From Nitrosomonas sp. Nm166 (lineage in GTDB: Bacteria > Pseudomonadota > Gammaproteobacteria > Burkholderiales > Nitrosomonadaceae): a stretch of 32,966 nucleotides of DNA. Under the pieces are notes generated by a model. That model was not told the origin of the DNA. It saw nothing but the letters and a program-made list of their open reading frames with translations, and searched no databases. Every line of letters starts with the position of its first letter. Positions within the stretch are counted from its first letter, which is position 1. Made by a program: the position numbers and the translations under genes. Of the stretch, positions 18,470-27,518 are shown one piece after another. The DNA lies in NCBI RefSeq assembly GCF_900112825.1, contig NZ_FONE01000042.1:1-32966 (forward strand). The letters are read 5' to 3'.

Positions 18470-18997
18470 ATGTCAATTAAATCTCATATTCGTACTGTTC
18501 CACATTATCCACACCCTGGCATTATGTTTCGTGATATTACGACACTATTAAAAGATCCTGTAGGATTGCGTACAACCATCCAAGAGATTTCAAACCGCTA
18601 TAGAAATATTGAAATTGACAAAGTGGCGGGGATTGAGTCGCGGGGTTTTATCATTGGTACACCAGTGGCGTATCAGCTATGCAAAGGCTTCGTACCTATC
18701 CGCAAACAAAATAAACTGCCGGCTGAAACAGTAGGAAGGGACTATCAATTAGAATACGGCAGTGATCGTATCGAAATTCACGTAGATGCTATTCGGCCAG
18801 GGGAGCGGGTGCTTCTGATTGATGACCTGATTGCAACGGGTGGAACTGCAGAGGCCGCAGTGAAGCTCATCCAAGAGATGGGTGGGGAAGTTGTGGAATG
18901 CTGTTTTGTCATTGATTTACCTGATGTAGGGGGCAGAACTCGCTTGGAAAATTTAGGATGTAAGGTATTTTCATTGTGTGAATTTGAGGGCGGTTAA
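18470..18997 (+). CDS. apt: Adenine phosphoribosyltransferase
   Basis: Apt salvages adenine to AMP using PRPP in the cytoplasm. From the ATG at 18470 the product is 175 aa (E. coli 183). [20 protein letters not shown] is the usual start, [11 protein letters not shown] and [11 protein letters not shown] are conserved, and the PRPP-binding motif [17 protein letters not shown] spans about 114-130. The frame remains open to a TTG at 18422, but that lies inside the nirK terminator stem and adds no family sequence. With a terminator directly upstream, the promoter must lie in the few tens of bases before the ATG, or expression depends on nirK read-through. Confidence 0.95.
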   Translation: MSIKSHIRTVPHYPHPGIMFRDITTLLKDPVGLRTTIQEISNRYRNIEIDKVAGIESRGFIIGTPVAYQLCKGFVPIRKQNKLPAETVGRDYQLEYGSDRIEIHVDAIRPGERVLLIDDLIATGGTAEAAVKLIQEMGGEVVECCFVIDLPDVGGRTRLENLGCKVFSLCEFEGG

Positions 18998-19046
18998 GAG
19001 CTTGCTTAAGTTTTGTCATCTGAAATTCTAAGCGTAAAAAGTTACA

Positions 19047-20432
19047 TCAACGATTTTGTAGATTTAATAGTATTTTTTCATGAATACCGCCGAAGCCACC
19101 GTTACTCATGATTAAAATATGATCGCCGGGCTTTGCAATCAAGCAGATATCCTGTATCAATTGATTCAAATCGTCGTGACAATGGGTTTTCTTATTCGAT
19201 GAATCCAAGGCCGTTTTTGCCCATTGAGCATTACGGGTAAAACAAAAAATTTGATCTGCCTCCGCCAAACTGGGGGCAAGGCTATTTTTCCATACGCCCA
19301 TTCTCATGGTATTTGAGCGAGGCTCGAGAACGGCGATGACCCTTTCTTTTCCAATATGTGTTCGCAATCCATTTAGTGTGGTTTGAATCGCTGTTGGGTG
19401 ATGAGCAAAATCATCATAGACAGTAATACCGTTGACAGTGCCTCGTGTCTCCATACGGCGTTTGACATTCTTAAACTGTGCCAATGCCGCAATCCCCTGT
19501 TTGATAGGCACGCCGGCATGGCGGGCAGCAATCAGTGCAGCCAATGCATTCATTCGATTATGCTCACCTAATAAATCCCACTGCAAACACCCCTGATGTG
19601 TTTTATTAAAATAGATATTCACCTCGCTGTTGGCTTGCAGCTGTGAATGCCAGCCAGCTTCTGTTCCAAATTCTTCGGTGGGCGTCCAGCACCCCTGTTT
19701 TAAGACGCGTTGCAGATTCTCATCAGTTCCGTTAGATACGATCAGGCCATTATTAGGAATAATTCGAACAAAATGATGGAATTGACGTTCAATGGCGGCA
19801 AGATCCGAAAAGATATCGGCATGATCAAATTCGAGATTATTTAAGATGGCCGTTCTGGGGTGATAATGCACAAATTTAGAACGTTTATCAAAAAAGGCAG
19901 TGTCGTATTCATCAGCTTCAATGACAAAAAAAGGTGAAATATCAGTATCCTGATTGGAATGAGGATTGGGTGATAAAATATTTCCAATTCTTGCAGATAC
20001 ACCAAAATTCTCAGGTATGCCTCCAATTAAGAATCCCGGATTCAGTCCGGCATAATCGAGTATCCAGGCCAGCATTGAACTGGTGGTAGTTTTACCATGA
20101 GTGCCAGACACAGCAAGTACCCAGCGATTTCTTAAAATATTTTCGGATAACCACTGCGGGCCCGAAATATACGGTAAATTCTGGTTGAGTATTTCCTCCA
20201 TCAAAGGATTGCCGCGTGTAACCACATTGCCAATTACAAAGATATCTGGCTGAAGTTTGATTTGTTCAGGCGAATAACCGGCTATCAATTCGATACCCTG
20301 GGATTCAAGCTGAGTGCTCATCGGTGGATAAACATCCTGATCACAACCGGTGACTTTGTGCCCAGATTCGCGTGCAATCGCTGCTATTCCGCCCATAAAA
20401 GTGCCACAAATTCCTAGTATATGAATATGCAT
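19047..20432 (-). CDS. mpl: UDP-N-acetylmuramate:L-Ala-gamma-D-Glu-meso-DAP ligase Mpl
   Basis: Mpl reattaches recovered murein tripeptide to UDP-MurNAc, recycling cell-wall peptides in the cytoplasm. The product is 461 aa (E. coli 457). Mur-ligase features are intact: MHIHILGICGTFMGGIAAIA at the N-terminus, the P-loop GTHGKTTT at 110-117, IEADEYDTAFFDKRSKF, LNNLEFDHADIF, LGEHNRMNALAA and YDDFAHHPTAI. These match Mpl better than MurC. The ATG is at 20432. The gene converges on apt with 49 bp between them and diverges from gluQ. A YkuD-fold protein and a SleB-type hydrolase elsewhere in the window are other wall-related genes. Confidence 0.95.
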   Translation of the reverse strand: MHIHILGICGTFMGGIAAIARESGHKVTGCDQDVYPPMSTQLESQGIELIAGYSPEQIKLQPDIFVIGNVVTRGNPLMEEILNQNLPYISGPQWLSENILRNRWVLAVSGTHGKTTTSSMLAWILDYAGLNPGFLIGGIPENFGVSARIGNILSPNPHSNQDTDISPFFVIEADEYDTAFFDKRSKFVHYHPRTAILNNLEFDHADIFSDLAAIERQFHHFVRIIPNNGLIVSNGTDENLQRVLKQGCWTPTEEFGTEAGWHSQLQANSEVNIYFNKTHQGCLQWDLLGEHNRMNALAALIAARHAGVPIKQGIAALAQFKNVKRRMETRGTVNGITVYDDFAHHPTAIQTTLNGLRTHIGKERVIAVLEPRSNTMRMGVWKNSLAPSLAEADQIFCFTRNAQWAKTALDSSNKKTHCHDDLNQLIQDICLIAKPGDHILIMSNGGFGGIHEKILLNLQNR

Positions 20433-20610
20433 TGTCCACTCTGAAAAATTCTGATTATCTTTTACTCAATCATACATAAGATTGGGTATTCTTCTAGAAT
20501 TATAGTGGATTAGATAGGTTATATAAGTGGTCATGATGGATTTCTTGTAGAGCTGATCAAAGATTTGTTGTTTTTGCTCTGTTTCTTCGTATTTCAAGCT
20601 ATTTTTATCT

Positions 20611-21507
20611 GTGAAAAATACTCAAATTTCTGCATCAAAGTACCGAGGTCGGTTCGCACCATCCCCAACCGGCGTTCTGCATTTTGGTTCATTGGTTGCT
20701 GCGGTAGGGAGTTATCTTGATGCAAAATCCAATCATGGCGATTGGCTAGTCAGAATTGAGGATCTTGATTGGCAGCGGGAAGTGCCTGGCGCAGCCAGTG
20801 AAATTTTACGTACGCTTGAAAGATTAGGTATGGAATGGGATGGTGATGTAATTTATCAAAGTCAACGTTCTGAAACTTATCAGGATGCCTTGGATGCCCT
20901 GAATAGGCAAGGTTTTATCTATCCCTGCGTTTGTTCTCGGAAAGAAATTGCTGACTCCAATAGGATGAGTGTAGGTGGCCCCATATACGCTGGAACTTGC
21001 CTTAAGAATCCTGCCCCTATCAGTAGACCACATGCGCTTCGTATTCGAACTAGCAATGATCGAATTGAGTTTAATGATATTTTGCAGGGATCTTATTCCC
21101 AGAAGCTTAAAGATGAGATTGGTGATTTTGTCTTGCGTCGAGCCGATGGAATTTACGCCTACCAGTTAGCAGTAGTGGTAGATGATGCTGAACAAAATAT
21201 CACGCATGTCGTGCGAGGTGCTGATTTACTAAACTCGACGCCACGACAGATATTTCTGCAGCAGCTGCTGGGTTATCCCACGCCCCAGTATTTACATCTA
21301 CCCGTTGTAACCAATGAGAAAGGGGAAAAGCTCAGTAAACAAACCAGCGCTGCTCCGATCGATTTATCAAATGCACTCATGCAGTTGATCAGTGCCTTAC
21401 AGTTTTTAGGCCAGAATCCATCCCTTGAGATGAGTGAAGGCAATATTTCTTCCTTTTGGCAGTGGGCTCGCGAACATTGGCAAGCAGACCAGATTCCTCA
21501 TTCATAG
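20611..21507 (+). CDS. gluQ: Glutamyl-Q tRNA(Asp) synthetase GluQ
   Basis: GluQ attaches glutamate to the queuosine base at position 34 of tRNA-Asp. The product is 298 aa, the length of the truncated GluRS-like family without an anticodon-binding domain. The class I signature is FAPSPTGVLHFGSL (about 16-28) and the KMSKS-like loop is KLSKQTSA. A zinc site is formed by Cys106, Cys108, Tyr126 and Cys130, as in E. coli YadB. The start is a GTG at 20611 (VKNTQIS); the conserved part begins at YRGRFAPSPTG, so the exact start is not certain. It diverges from mpl over 178 bp. Confidence 0.93.
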   Translation: MKNTQISASKYRGRFAPSPTGVLHFGSLVAAVGSYLDAKSNHGDWLVRIEDLDWQREVPGAASEILRTLERLGMEWDGDVIYQSQRSETYQDALDALNRQGFIYPCVCSRKEIADSNRMSVGGPIYAGTCLKNPAPISRPHALRIRTSNDRIEFNDILQGSYSQKLKDEIGDFVLRRADGIYAYQLAVVVDDAEQNITHVVRGADLLNSTPRQIFLQQLLGYPTPQYLHLPVVTNEKGEKLSKQTSAAPIDLSNALMQLISALQFLGQNPSLEMSEGNISSFWQWAREHWQADQIPHS

Positions 21508-21689
21508 CTATTAATGGCATTTCGATGTTGAAGGAAAATTATCAGGAGCAGGGCGTATTTATGCTAGGCTGTATATATTGCGAATGGTATGAATTCAGCG
21601 AACAGCGTGAAAGATCCCTGTGAGAGAACAGATTCTCGACTGATTCAGAGAAAAAACGATATTCTGAGCATATTGATCAAGGAGACGAT

Positions 21690-22847
21690 GTGGCCCTTCT
21701 GCCATTTTATATACCCAAGCAAAAGCGATTGAAAGTAGTCATTATAGGTGGTGGATATGCCGGTATTGCAGCATTGATAACACTTTTGCGATACGCGCCC
21801 GATACTGACATTACGATTATTGATCCCAAACAGCAGCATATAAAAATTACGCACTTACAAGAGACATTCCGCTACCCGCTAACAGATTTTCTGGTACCCT
21901 TTGCCGATATAGAAAATCGTTATGGGTGCCGGCATATTGCAGCATCAATCCATTTTTCATCAGGTGAACTTAAAAATTATCAGGATAAAAAACAGCTGAT
22001 CGTCAATGAGGAGGTTGTGAATTTTGATTATTTATTAATTGCTTCTGGTTGTGAATATCGGGCAGCGGATCATGATGATAATGTGCTGAGTTTGCATGAC
22101 TTCACGATCTCGGCCGGCTCTGAATTATTAACTCAATGGCTTAACAAAAATATTCAATCTGAGCAGTCAATTTCGGTAGTGGGCGGAGGTGCGACAGGAA
22201 TACAGTTTTTATTTGAAATAAAACAATTTCTTCGTCGCATAAAAAGTAAAGCTGAATTACGTTTGATTCACGCGAGCCAGCATGTGCTGGAGCAATTTCC
22301 CGATGGATTTAATACTTACGTGCAATCGCGTATGCATGAGATGGATATTGCTTTTTATCCCAATACTTCTTATCTCGAGCAACAATCTGGCCAAATTTTT
22401 TTGGCTGATAAACAAACGCAAAAACAATTTGAACTGCCTTCTAGCTTATCAATCTTGTTTTTGGGCATGAAACAACACAATATTTTTACTGCCAATGCGT
22501 TTGGGCAAGTTATCGAAGATCAAAAACCTTTGTCCAATATTTTTGCGGCTGGGGATTGTTCATATTATCAATCCCTGGGTTCTAATACATTAACCGCACA
22601 ATCTGCGGTCCGTAAAGGTAAATTGGTAGCACGTAATATATTGCGGCACTCAGGCTTCTTTGGACTTCTTGAGCCATACCTTCACCATGAGCTAGGTTAT
22701 GTAGTCAGCCTGGGGCCTGCTGATGCTGTTGGTTGGCTGGTTTCGGAAGGAAACGTGGTCACAGGTCTGCCAGCGCTGACCATCAAAGAGATCGTAGAAG
22801 CGCAATATGATTTGTTAGTGGCAGGAATTGATACTTACCTGGTTTAA
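21690..22847 (+). CDS. NDH-2-like FAD/NAD(P)-dependent oxidoreductase
   Basis: This 385-aa flavoprotein has the two-dinucleotide-fold architecture of type II NADH dehydrogenases and sulfide:quinone oxidoreductase relatives. The FAD motif GGGYAG is at 20-25 (KVVIIGGGYAGIAALITLL), the pyridine-nucleotide motif is VVGGGATGIQFLFEI, and the second FAD contact is NIFAAGDCSYYQS. No transmembrane segment is evident; the C-terminus is not clearly amphipathic. The redox CxxC or CxxxxC of disulfide reductases is absent, so quinone or another acceptor is more likely. The start is a GTG at 21690 with AAGGAG 6-7 nt upstream. The 182 bp before it contain a possible 32-codon ORF (21525-21623) that I do not support as a gene. 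Confidence 0.82.
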   Translation: MALLPFYIPKQKRLKVVIIGGGYAGIAALITLLRYAPDTDITIIDPKQQHIKITHLQETFRYPLTDFLVPFADIENRYGCRHIAASIHFSSGELKNYQDKKQLIVNEEVVNFDYLLIASGCEYRAADHDDNVLSLHDFTISAGSELLTQWLNKNIQSEQSISVVGGGATGIQFLFEIKQFLRRIKSKAELRLIHASQHVLEQFPDGFNTYVQSRMHEMDIAFYPNTSYLEQQSGQIFLADKQTQKQFELPSSLSILFLGMKQHNIFTANAFGQVIEDQKPLSNIFAAGDCSYYQSLGSNTLTAQSAVRKGKLVARNILRHSGFFGLLEPYLHHELGYVVSLGPADAVGWLVSEGNVVTGLPALTIKEIVEAQYDLLVAGIDTYLV

Positions 22848-22874
22848 AATACCTCAATACCGTATAACAGAAGC

Positions 22875-24371
22875 TTATGTTCCACAAAAGGTTTGATACA
22901 CGCGCTCTGAAGGTGCTGGTGGTATGCGGTAATCGCTATGCTCCGGTGCGTCGACGTATGGATTGGTCACTGCCGCAAGTAATTGATGTATGAGTAAGTA
23001 GTCGCCATGTTCAGAAGCTGCTGACAGTGCTTCTTCAACACGGTGATTGCGCGGTATGATCGCGGGGTTATTTGCTCGCATTAGACAAAGTGACATATTC
23101 ATGGAGCTAGACTGGCGTGATAGCCTTGTTTGCCAGCGTGCATGCCATGCGACAAATTCAGCATCACGAAATACCGCATCTTCAGGTAACGTTTTCGAAG
23201 CCAATGCATGGAAGCTATTAGTATAATCCGCACGATGTTTATGCATCCATGCAAGTAAAGTTTCGATGAGCTCGATATCCTCTGTTTCATCAGTGAATAG
23301 CCCAAGCTTCTTGCGCATCCCCGCAGTCCAGTGGATCTGATATATTTCTGGGAAAGCGTGGATGGCTTCTTCCGCTAATGTTATCGCTTTCTCCTGCACC
23401 GGATGTATAAGTGGCAGCAGTGTTTCGGCAAAACGAGCAAGATTCCATTGCGCAATCCGTGGTTGATTGCTATAGCGATAACGGCCAAGGTGATCAATTG
23501 AGCTAAAGACCGTATTTGGATCATACGCATCCATAAAAGCACAAGGGCCATAGTCAATGGTCTCGCCGCTGATGGTCATATTATCAGTATTCATCACGCC
23601 GTGAATGAAACCTACCAATAGCCATTTCGCGACTAACGATGCCTGACGTTCAATGACTCTGTTTAAGAGCAATAAGTAAGGATTCTCGGCATCCATCAAG
23701 TCCGGATAATGGCGGCCAATCGTATAGTCAGCCAGGGCTTTAATTCCTTCAGTATTTTCTAACCCTGCGGCGTACTCAAACGTGCCTATGCGAATGTGGC
23801 TTGCTGCTACACGCGTCAGAATTGCACCAGGCAGTAGTGTTTCTCGCATGACTGACTCACCGGTGGTAACTACGGCAAGGCTGCGCGTGGTAGGTATGTT
23901 AAGCGCATGCATCGCCTCACTGATGATATATTCGCGCAGCATCGGTGCTAAGGCTGCACGACCATCACCGCGCCGTGAGAACGGTGTCTGCCCAGAACCT
24001 TTGAGCTGAATATCAAATCGATCGCCAATCAGTGTGAGATGCTCGCCAAGTAATATCGCCCGCCCGTCTCCGAGCATATTGAAGTGCCCAAATTGATGGC
24101 CAGCGTAAGCTTGCGCGATGGGTTGCGCCATGTCAGGCACTGCATTGCCGGCAAATAGCAATGCGGCTTCTTCTTCGGACAGCTTGCGGATTTCCAATCC
24201 CAGCGAATCTGCTAGCGCATGATTCAATATCGCCACGCGCGGTGCACGCACAGGCACAGGGTGAAGCTGCGCATAAAAAAACTCGGACAAACGAGCATAG
24301 CTGTTATCAAACTGCCAGCCGATATTCATATTTTTAATACTGTCGTTATTGGGTTTTGTATTTGTTTTCAT
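22875..24371 (-). CDS. selO: Protein adenylyltransferase SelO (YdiU)
   Basis: SelO is a pseudokinase that transfers AMP from ATP to Ser/Thr/Tyr of proteins; in E. coli targets include glutaredoxin and it aids oxidative-stress survival. The product is 498 aa, near family length. Key parts are [13 protein letters not shown] (98-110), [40 protein letters not shown] (257-265) with its catalytic-loop Asp, and DYGPCAFMD (273-281). The C-terminus ends CGT, keeping a cysteine (Cys496) near the end, where eukaryotic SelO has selenocysteine. The ATG is at 24371. It diverges from egtB over 274 bp. Confidence 0.95.
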   Translation of the reverse strand: MKTNTKPNNDSIKNMNIGWQFDNSYARLSEFFYAQLHPVPVRAPRVAILNHALADSLGLEIRKLSEEEAALLFAGNAVPDMAQPIAQAYAGHQFGHFNMLGDGRAILLGEHLTLIGDRFDIQLKGSGQTPFSRRGDGRAALAPMLREYIISEAMHALNIPTTRSLAVVTTGESVMRETLLPGAILTRVAASHIRIGTFEYAAGLENTEGIKALADYTIGRHYPDLMDAENPYLLLLNRVIERQASLVAKWLLVGFIHGVMNTDNMTISGETIDYGPCAFMDAYDPNTVFSSIDHLGRYRYSNQPRIAQWNLARFAETLLPLIHPVQEKAITLAEEAIHAFPEIYQIHWTAGMRKKLGLFTDETEDIELIETLLAWMHKHRADYTNSFHALASKTLPEDAVFRDAEFVAWHARWQTRLSRQSSSMNMSLCLMRANNPAIIPRNHRVEEALSAASEHGDYLLIHQLLAAVTNPYVDAPEHSDYRIPPAPSERVYQTFCGT

Positions 24372-24565
24372 GTTGTCATAAATGAGCTGGATCTTTCACG
24401 GACACTGCAGAAATCAAACGAATGAGAAATACAATACGATCATAAGTTCCAAAGATCAGCCAAATAATTACGGGGTTATTAACGTTGGATAGCTATTTCC
24501 GAGACGCTGCTTGTTCAGAGTGTTAGGCAACGAACAGACTGTCATCTCATATAAAGTCATAATTT

Positions 24566-24603
24566 TTCACAACTATTTATATTAATAATCAAATAGTTGT
24601 GAA
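24566..24603. promoter_or_regulatory. Perfect 13-bp inverted repeat upstream of egtB
   Basis: TTCACAACTATTT (24566-24578) and AAATAGTTGTGAA (24591-24603) are exact reverse complements separated by a 12-nt AT-rich spacer, ending 42 bp before the egtB ATG in the selO-egtB intergenic region. It could be an operator for a dimeric regulator acting on either gene, or an mRNA hairpin. There is no following T-run to make it a terminator for egtB-direction transcripts. Confidence 0.6.
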
Positions 24604-24645
24604 GTACAAGTACTATGTGCTGACTTAGAAGATTTTTATAAATAT

Positions 24646-25905
24646 ATGGATACTACCTCATTATCTGAACATTTCCGCTCAGTAAGAAGGGCAACCATCG
24701 CATTATGCAATCCGCTTCAAATTGAAGATTTCGTGGTTTCCAGTATGGAAGAGGTTAGTCCAACAAAATGGCATTTAGCGCACACCAGTTGGTTTTTCGA
24801 AACTTTTCTGCTCAAGCCCTATTTGGCAGGTTATAAGATATTTAATCCACACTATGCATTTTTGTTTAACTCGTATTACGAGCAGGTGGGTTCTTATCAC
24901 CGCCGTGCTCAGCGGGGGTTGCTGAGTCGTCCTACGGTTCAAGAAATTTTTACTTATCGTGATCATATCGATGAAGCGATTGAGGAGTTGTGCGAGAAAA
25001 TTGCCGATGACGTGGACCATCCGGCATGGCCTGTGCTTGAACTCGGCATAAACCATGAGCAACAGCATCAGGAGTTGCTTATCACCGATATTAAACACAT
25101 ATTCTGGACAAATCCGATACGACCCGCATATTTTGACAAACCCATCGGCATTCCACCTGTGACAGAACAAGCATGGTATGCCATCGATGAGGGTGTATAC
25201 ACTTTAGGTAATAGGGGAGAGGGGTTCGCGTTTGATAATGAGAAACCTGCGCATAAAACGTATGTGCAAGCTTCGCAAATGGCTCGCCGTCTGGTTACCA
25301 ATGAGGAATATCAAGCATTTATTACTGATGGTGGCTATCAGCGACCTGAACTTTGGCTCAGCAATGGTTGGAGTGCAGTGCAAACGTATCAATGGCAAGC
25401 GCCACTCTATTGGGAAAAACATGATGAAGAATGGTACGAGTTTACGCTTTCGGGTAATGGTCCTTTGATCTTATCCGCACCGGTATGCCATATCAGCTAC
25501 TACGAAGCAGATGCATTTGCGCGCTGGGCTGGATACCGTTTGCCTACCGAAGCCGAGTGGGAAGTAGTAGCCATGAAGAATTTTATAGATGGAAGATTCG
25601 CTATAGATGGAAGATTCGCGGAGCATGGCACGTTTCATCCCTCTGCGAGTAGTGAATCAAGCCTACAACAGTTATTCGGCGACGTATGGCAATGGACGAA
25701 AAGCGCTTATGTTGCTTACCCTGGCTTTCATCCTGCTCCTACTGCAATCGGTGAATACAACGGAAAGTTTATGTGTGATCAGTGGGTATTGCGCGGTGCA
25801 TCTTGTGCTACGCCTCGTAGCCATGCTCGATTAACTTATCGTAATTTTTTCCCCAGTGGTACACGCTGGCAGTTCACGGGGATTCGTTTGGCGGCAAATC
25901 AATGA
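24646..25905 (+). CDS. egtB: Ergothioneine biosynthesis sulfoxide synthase EgtB
   Basis: EgtB is a non-haem iron enzyme that couples hercynine (trimethylhistidine) to a thiol substrate with O2, forming the C-S bond of ergothioneine. The product is 419 aa. An N-terminal DinB-like domain gives the three-histidine iron site: His46 (KWHLAHTSWFFE), His137 and His141 (NHEQQHQE). A C-terminal formylglycine-enzyme-like domain follows (RLPTEAEWE, QLFGDVWQWT, LRGASCATPRSHARLTYRNF). Residues 314-325 contain IDGRFA twice in a row, produced by an exact 18-bp tandem duplication. The ATG at 24646 has no clear ribosome site. The stop overlaps the egtD start as ATGA. Confidence 0.95.
   Translation: MDTTSLSEHFRSVRRATIALCNPLQIEDFVVSSMEEVSPTKWHLAHTSWFFETFLLKPYLAGYKIFNPHYAFLFNSYYEQVGSYHRRAQRGLLSRPTVQEIFTYRDHIDEAIEELCEKIADDVDHPAWPVLELGINHEQQHQELLITDIKHIFWTNPIRPAYFDKPIGIPPVTEQAWYAIDEGVYTLGNRGEGFAFDNEKPAHKTYVQASQMARRLVTNEEYQAFITDGGYQRPELWLSNGWSAVQTYQWQAPLYWEKHDEEWYEFTLSGNGPLILSAPVCHISYYEADAFARWAGYRLPTEAEWEVVAMKNFIDGRFAIDGRFAEHGTFHPSASSESSLQQLFGDVWQWTKSAYVAYPGFHPAPTAIGEYNGKFMCDQWVLRGASCATPRSHARLTYRNFFPSGTRWQFTGIRLAANQ
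25584..25619 (+). repeat. Exact 18-bp tandem duplication inside egtB
   Basis: The unit TATAGATGGAAGATTCGC occurs at 25584-25601 and again at 25602-25619 without a mismatch, adding six residues (IDGRFA) in frame. Exactness suggests a recent event. Confidence 0.95.
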
Positions 25906-26864
25906 CCAGCTTGTTGCTTACGCCTACGTCACTGCCATCTTCCCTTCAGTATAAGGCATTGGATGGGCTTACAAACGACATCAAGACACTTCCCCCCGCG
26001 CTTTTTTACGATGACATTGGCGCCCGTCTCTTCGAAGAAATTTGTAGATTGCCAGAATATTATCCGACACGCACAGAATTAAGTATTCTCGCTCAGTATG
26101 CACCAGTCCTGGCGTCCCAAGTAGGATTTGATGCTGTACTTATTGAATATGGAAGCGGAGCCGGTAAAAAAGTTTGCTATTTGCTGGATCAACTGGAATC
26201 ACCTATCGCATATATTCCGGTGGATGTCTCTCGAAAGCAGCTTTTGGAAGTCGCGGCAAAACGTTCAGAACAATATCCCGCATTGGACATTGTGCCGATT
26301 TGCGCAGACTATACTCAACCATTCAATCTTCCATTACTTCCTTCTCGATCACGGCGGGTTGCTTTTTTTCCTGGATCAACCATCGGTAATTTTCATCCCG
26401 CTGATGCGGTGTCATTCCTGAAAAGTATTCGTCGTGTAGTAGGACAAAATGGTAGATTGATTCTGGGTGTTGATCGTAAAAAAGATCCTGAAATCTTGCA
26501 CGCTGCCTACAACGATCAGGCGGGAATTACTGCTGCGTTTAACCTGAATATACTGGCGCATTTGAATAGAGAATTCGGAGCGACATTCGATTTGTCCCGT
26601 TTTCGACACATCTCCTTCTTCAACGACGAGGCAAATCGCATTGAAATGCATTTAGAATCATTGATAACGCATCAAGTGACGGTGGCTAGTAAAGTAATTA
26701 AGTTCGAGGCTGGCGAGACTATCCAAACTGAATGTTCTTACAAGTATGATGAAGAGCACCTGACTTCTCTTGCTGAAAGAAGTGGTTTTAACATTGATAC
26801 GCTTTATACTGACGAGCGCGAATGGTTCTGGGTAGCGTTATTACATCCTGTCAGCACTAATTGA
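25902..26864 (+). CDS. egtD: L-histidine N(alpha)-methyltransferase EgtD
   Basis: EgtD trimethylates the alpha-amino group of histidine with SAM to give hercynine, the first step of ergothioneine synthesis. The product is 320 aa, family length. Visible conserved blocks are FYDDIGARLFEEICRLPEYY (35-54) followed by PTRTE, the SAM-binding EYGSGAGKK (82-90), and FFPGSTIGNF (155-164). It overlaps egtB by 4 bp, so the two are translationally coupled. No egtA, egtC or egtE lies nearby; gshA in this window could supply gamma-glutamylcysteine if this EgtB needs it, or EgtB may use cysteine directly. Confidence 0.96.
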   Translation: MTSLLLTPTSLPSSLQYKALDGLTNDIKTLPPALFYDDIGARLFEEICRLPEYYPTRTELSILAQYAPVLASQVGFDAVLIEYGSGAGKKVCYLLDQLESPIAYIPVDVSRKQLLEVAAKRSEQYPALDIVPICADYTQPFNLPLLPSRSRRVAFFPGSTIGNFHPADAVSFLKSIRRVVGQNGRLILGVDRKKDPEILHAAYNDQAGITAAFNLNILAHLNREFGATFDLSRFRHISFFNDEANRIEMHLESLITHQVTVASKVIKFEAGETIQTECSYKYDEEHLTSLAERSGFNIDTLYTDEREWFWVALLHPVSTN

Positions 26865-26868
26865 TTTA

Positions 26869-26886
26869 GTCTGCTCAGGTAGACTT
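26869..26886 (+). terminator. Weak hairpin after egtD
   Basis: AGTCT (26869-26873) pairs with AGACT (26882-26886) around an 8-nt loop, immediately after the egtD stop, with a T-rich stretch about 14 bp later. It is weak and only a possible terminator. Confidence 0.3.
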
Positions 26887-27021
26887 ACATGAATTATTTT
26901 AACTTTTTTCTTATTATCTCTTCTAGCTCATCTAAATCCCTCTATACGTTTGGTAGCGTACCGACTGCATGCCTTATAGGGTGGATTATAGTTATTCCTT
27001 TTTAATGTCGTGGAGTAAGTC

Positions 27022-27318
27022 ATGAGTAAAGACAAAAACTTAACATTCGTTACTCTCATCTTTGTGCTTTTCTTTTTAGCGAGCACATCTGTTTTAGCAG
27101 AATCCTCTTCCTCTTCTGGCCGGATGGAAAATAAAGAATCAAGCGATAGAGATAGGTTATCGCAGCCTGACAAAAGCTCTGAAAATCAAGGTGGTAAAGA
27201 ATCTTCTGATAAGCGCAATATTCGCTCCGATGATCAGCGTAGCAGCGTCAGCGGACAGCAATCTAAAACTGATCATCCTGCTTCTTCTCCCTCAGGTAAT
27301 CCTATGGGTGGCCAATAA
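27022..27318 (+). CDS. Small secreted Ser-rich low-complexity protein
   Basis: This 98-aa protein is not one I recognise. An N-terminal signal peptide is clear: MSKDKN, a hydrophobic core (LTFVTLIFVLFFLAS) and likely cleavage after VLA near residue 26. The mature part is highly hydrophilic, dominated by Ser, Asp, Lys, Gln and Gly, and probably disordered. It contains GKESSDKRNIRSDDQRS, whose G-K-x4-K-R-x-I-x-S-x3-R-S pattern recurs in the neighbouring secreted protein. The ATG has GGAG about 8 nt upstream (GTGGAGTAAGTC). It lies downstream of egtBD but on a separate stretch 157 bp later. Export to the periplasm is inferred; no function is claimed. Confidence 0.7.
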   Translation: MSKDKNLTFVTLIFVLFFLASTSVLAESSSSSGRMENKESSDRDRLSQPDKSSENQGGKESSDKRNIRSDDQRSSVSGQQSKTDHPASSPSGNPMGGQ

Positions 27319-27332
27319 TTGAATTGGAGAGA

Positions 27333-27467
27333 ATGATGCGTATTCATAGTGTTCAATACAGGAATAAAAAACTGGAAATTAAAAGATACCTGCTTCGATT
27401 AGCATTTATCAATAGAGCTCTCTTGGACAAAACCTACAGATCAAATCCATTAGGGAAAAATATTTGA
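27333..27467 (+). CDS. Possible 44-aa basic microprotein
   Basis: A 44-codon ORF (starting ATG ATG CGT) lies between the two secreted proteins. It is preceded by GGAGAGA, placing the second ATG (27336) at good ribosome-site spacing. The product has 11 Lys/Arg against 2 acidic residues, including RNKKLEIKRYLLRLAFINR, which could be an amphipathic basic helix. I recognise no family. Its short length means chance is a real alternative. Confidence 0.3.
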   Translation: MMRIHSVQYRNKKLEIKRYLLRLAFINRALLDKTYRSNPLGKNI

Positions 27468-27518
27468 TGTGAATCAGTATCTTTTTTAAAACAAACTCTT
27501 TCAAAAAGGATATTTATC

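Noticed and set aside
21525..21623. 32-codon ORF with a CIYC motif before the flavoprotein gene
   Set aside because: Too short and without recognisable similarity or a distinctive ribosome site.
24566..24603. Inverted repeat as a rho-independent terminator
   Set aside because: No T-run follows on either side in a suitable position, and it precedes rather than follows egtB.
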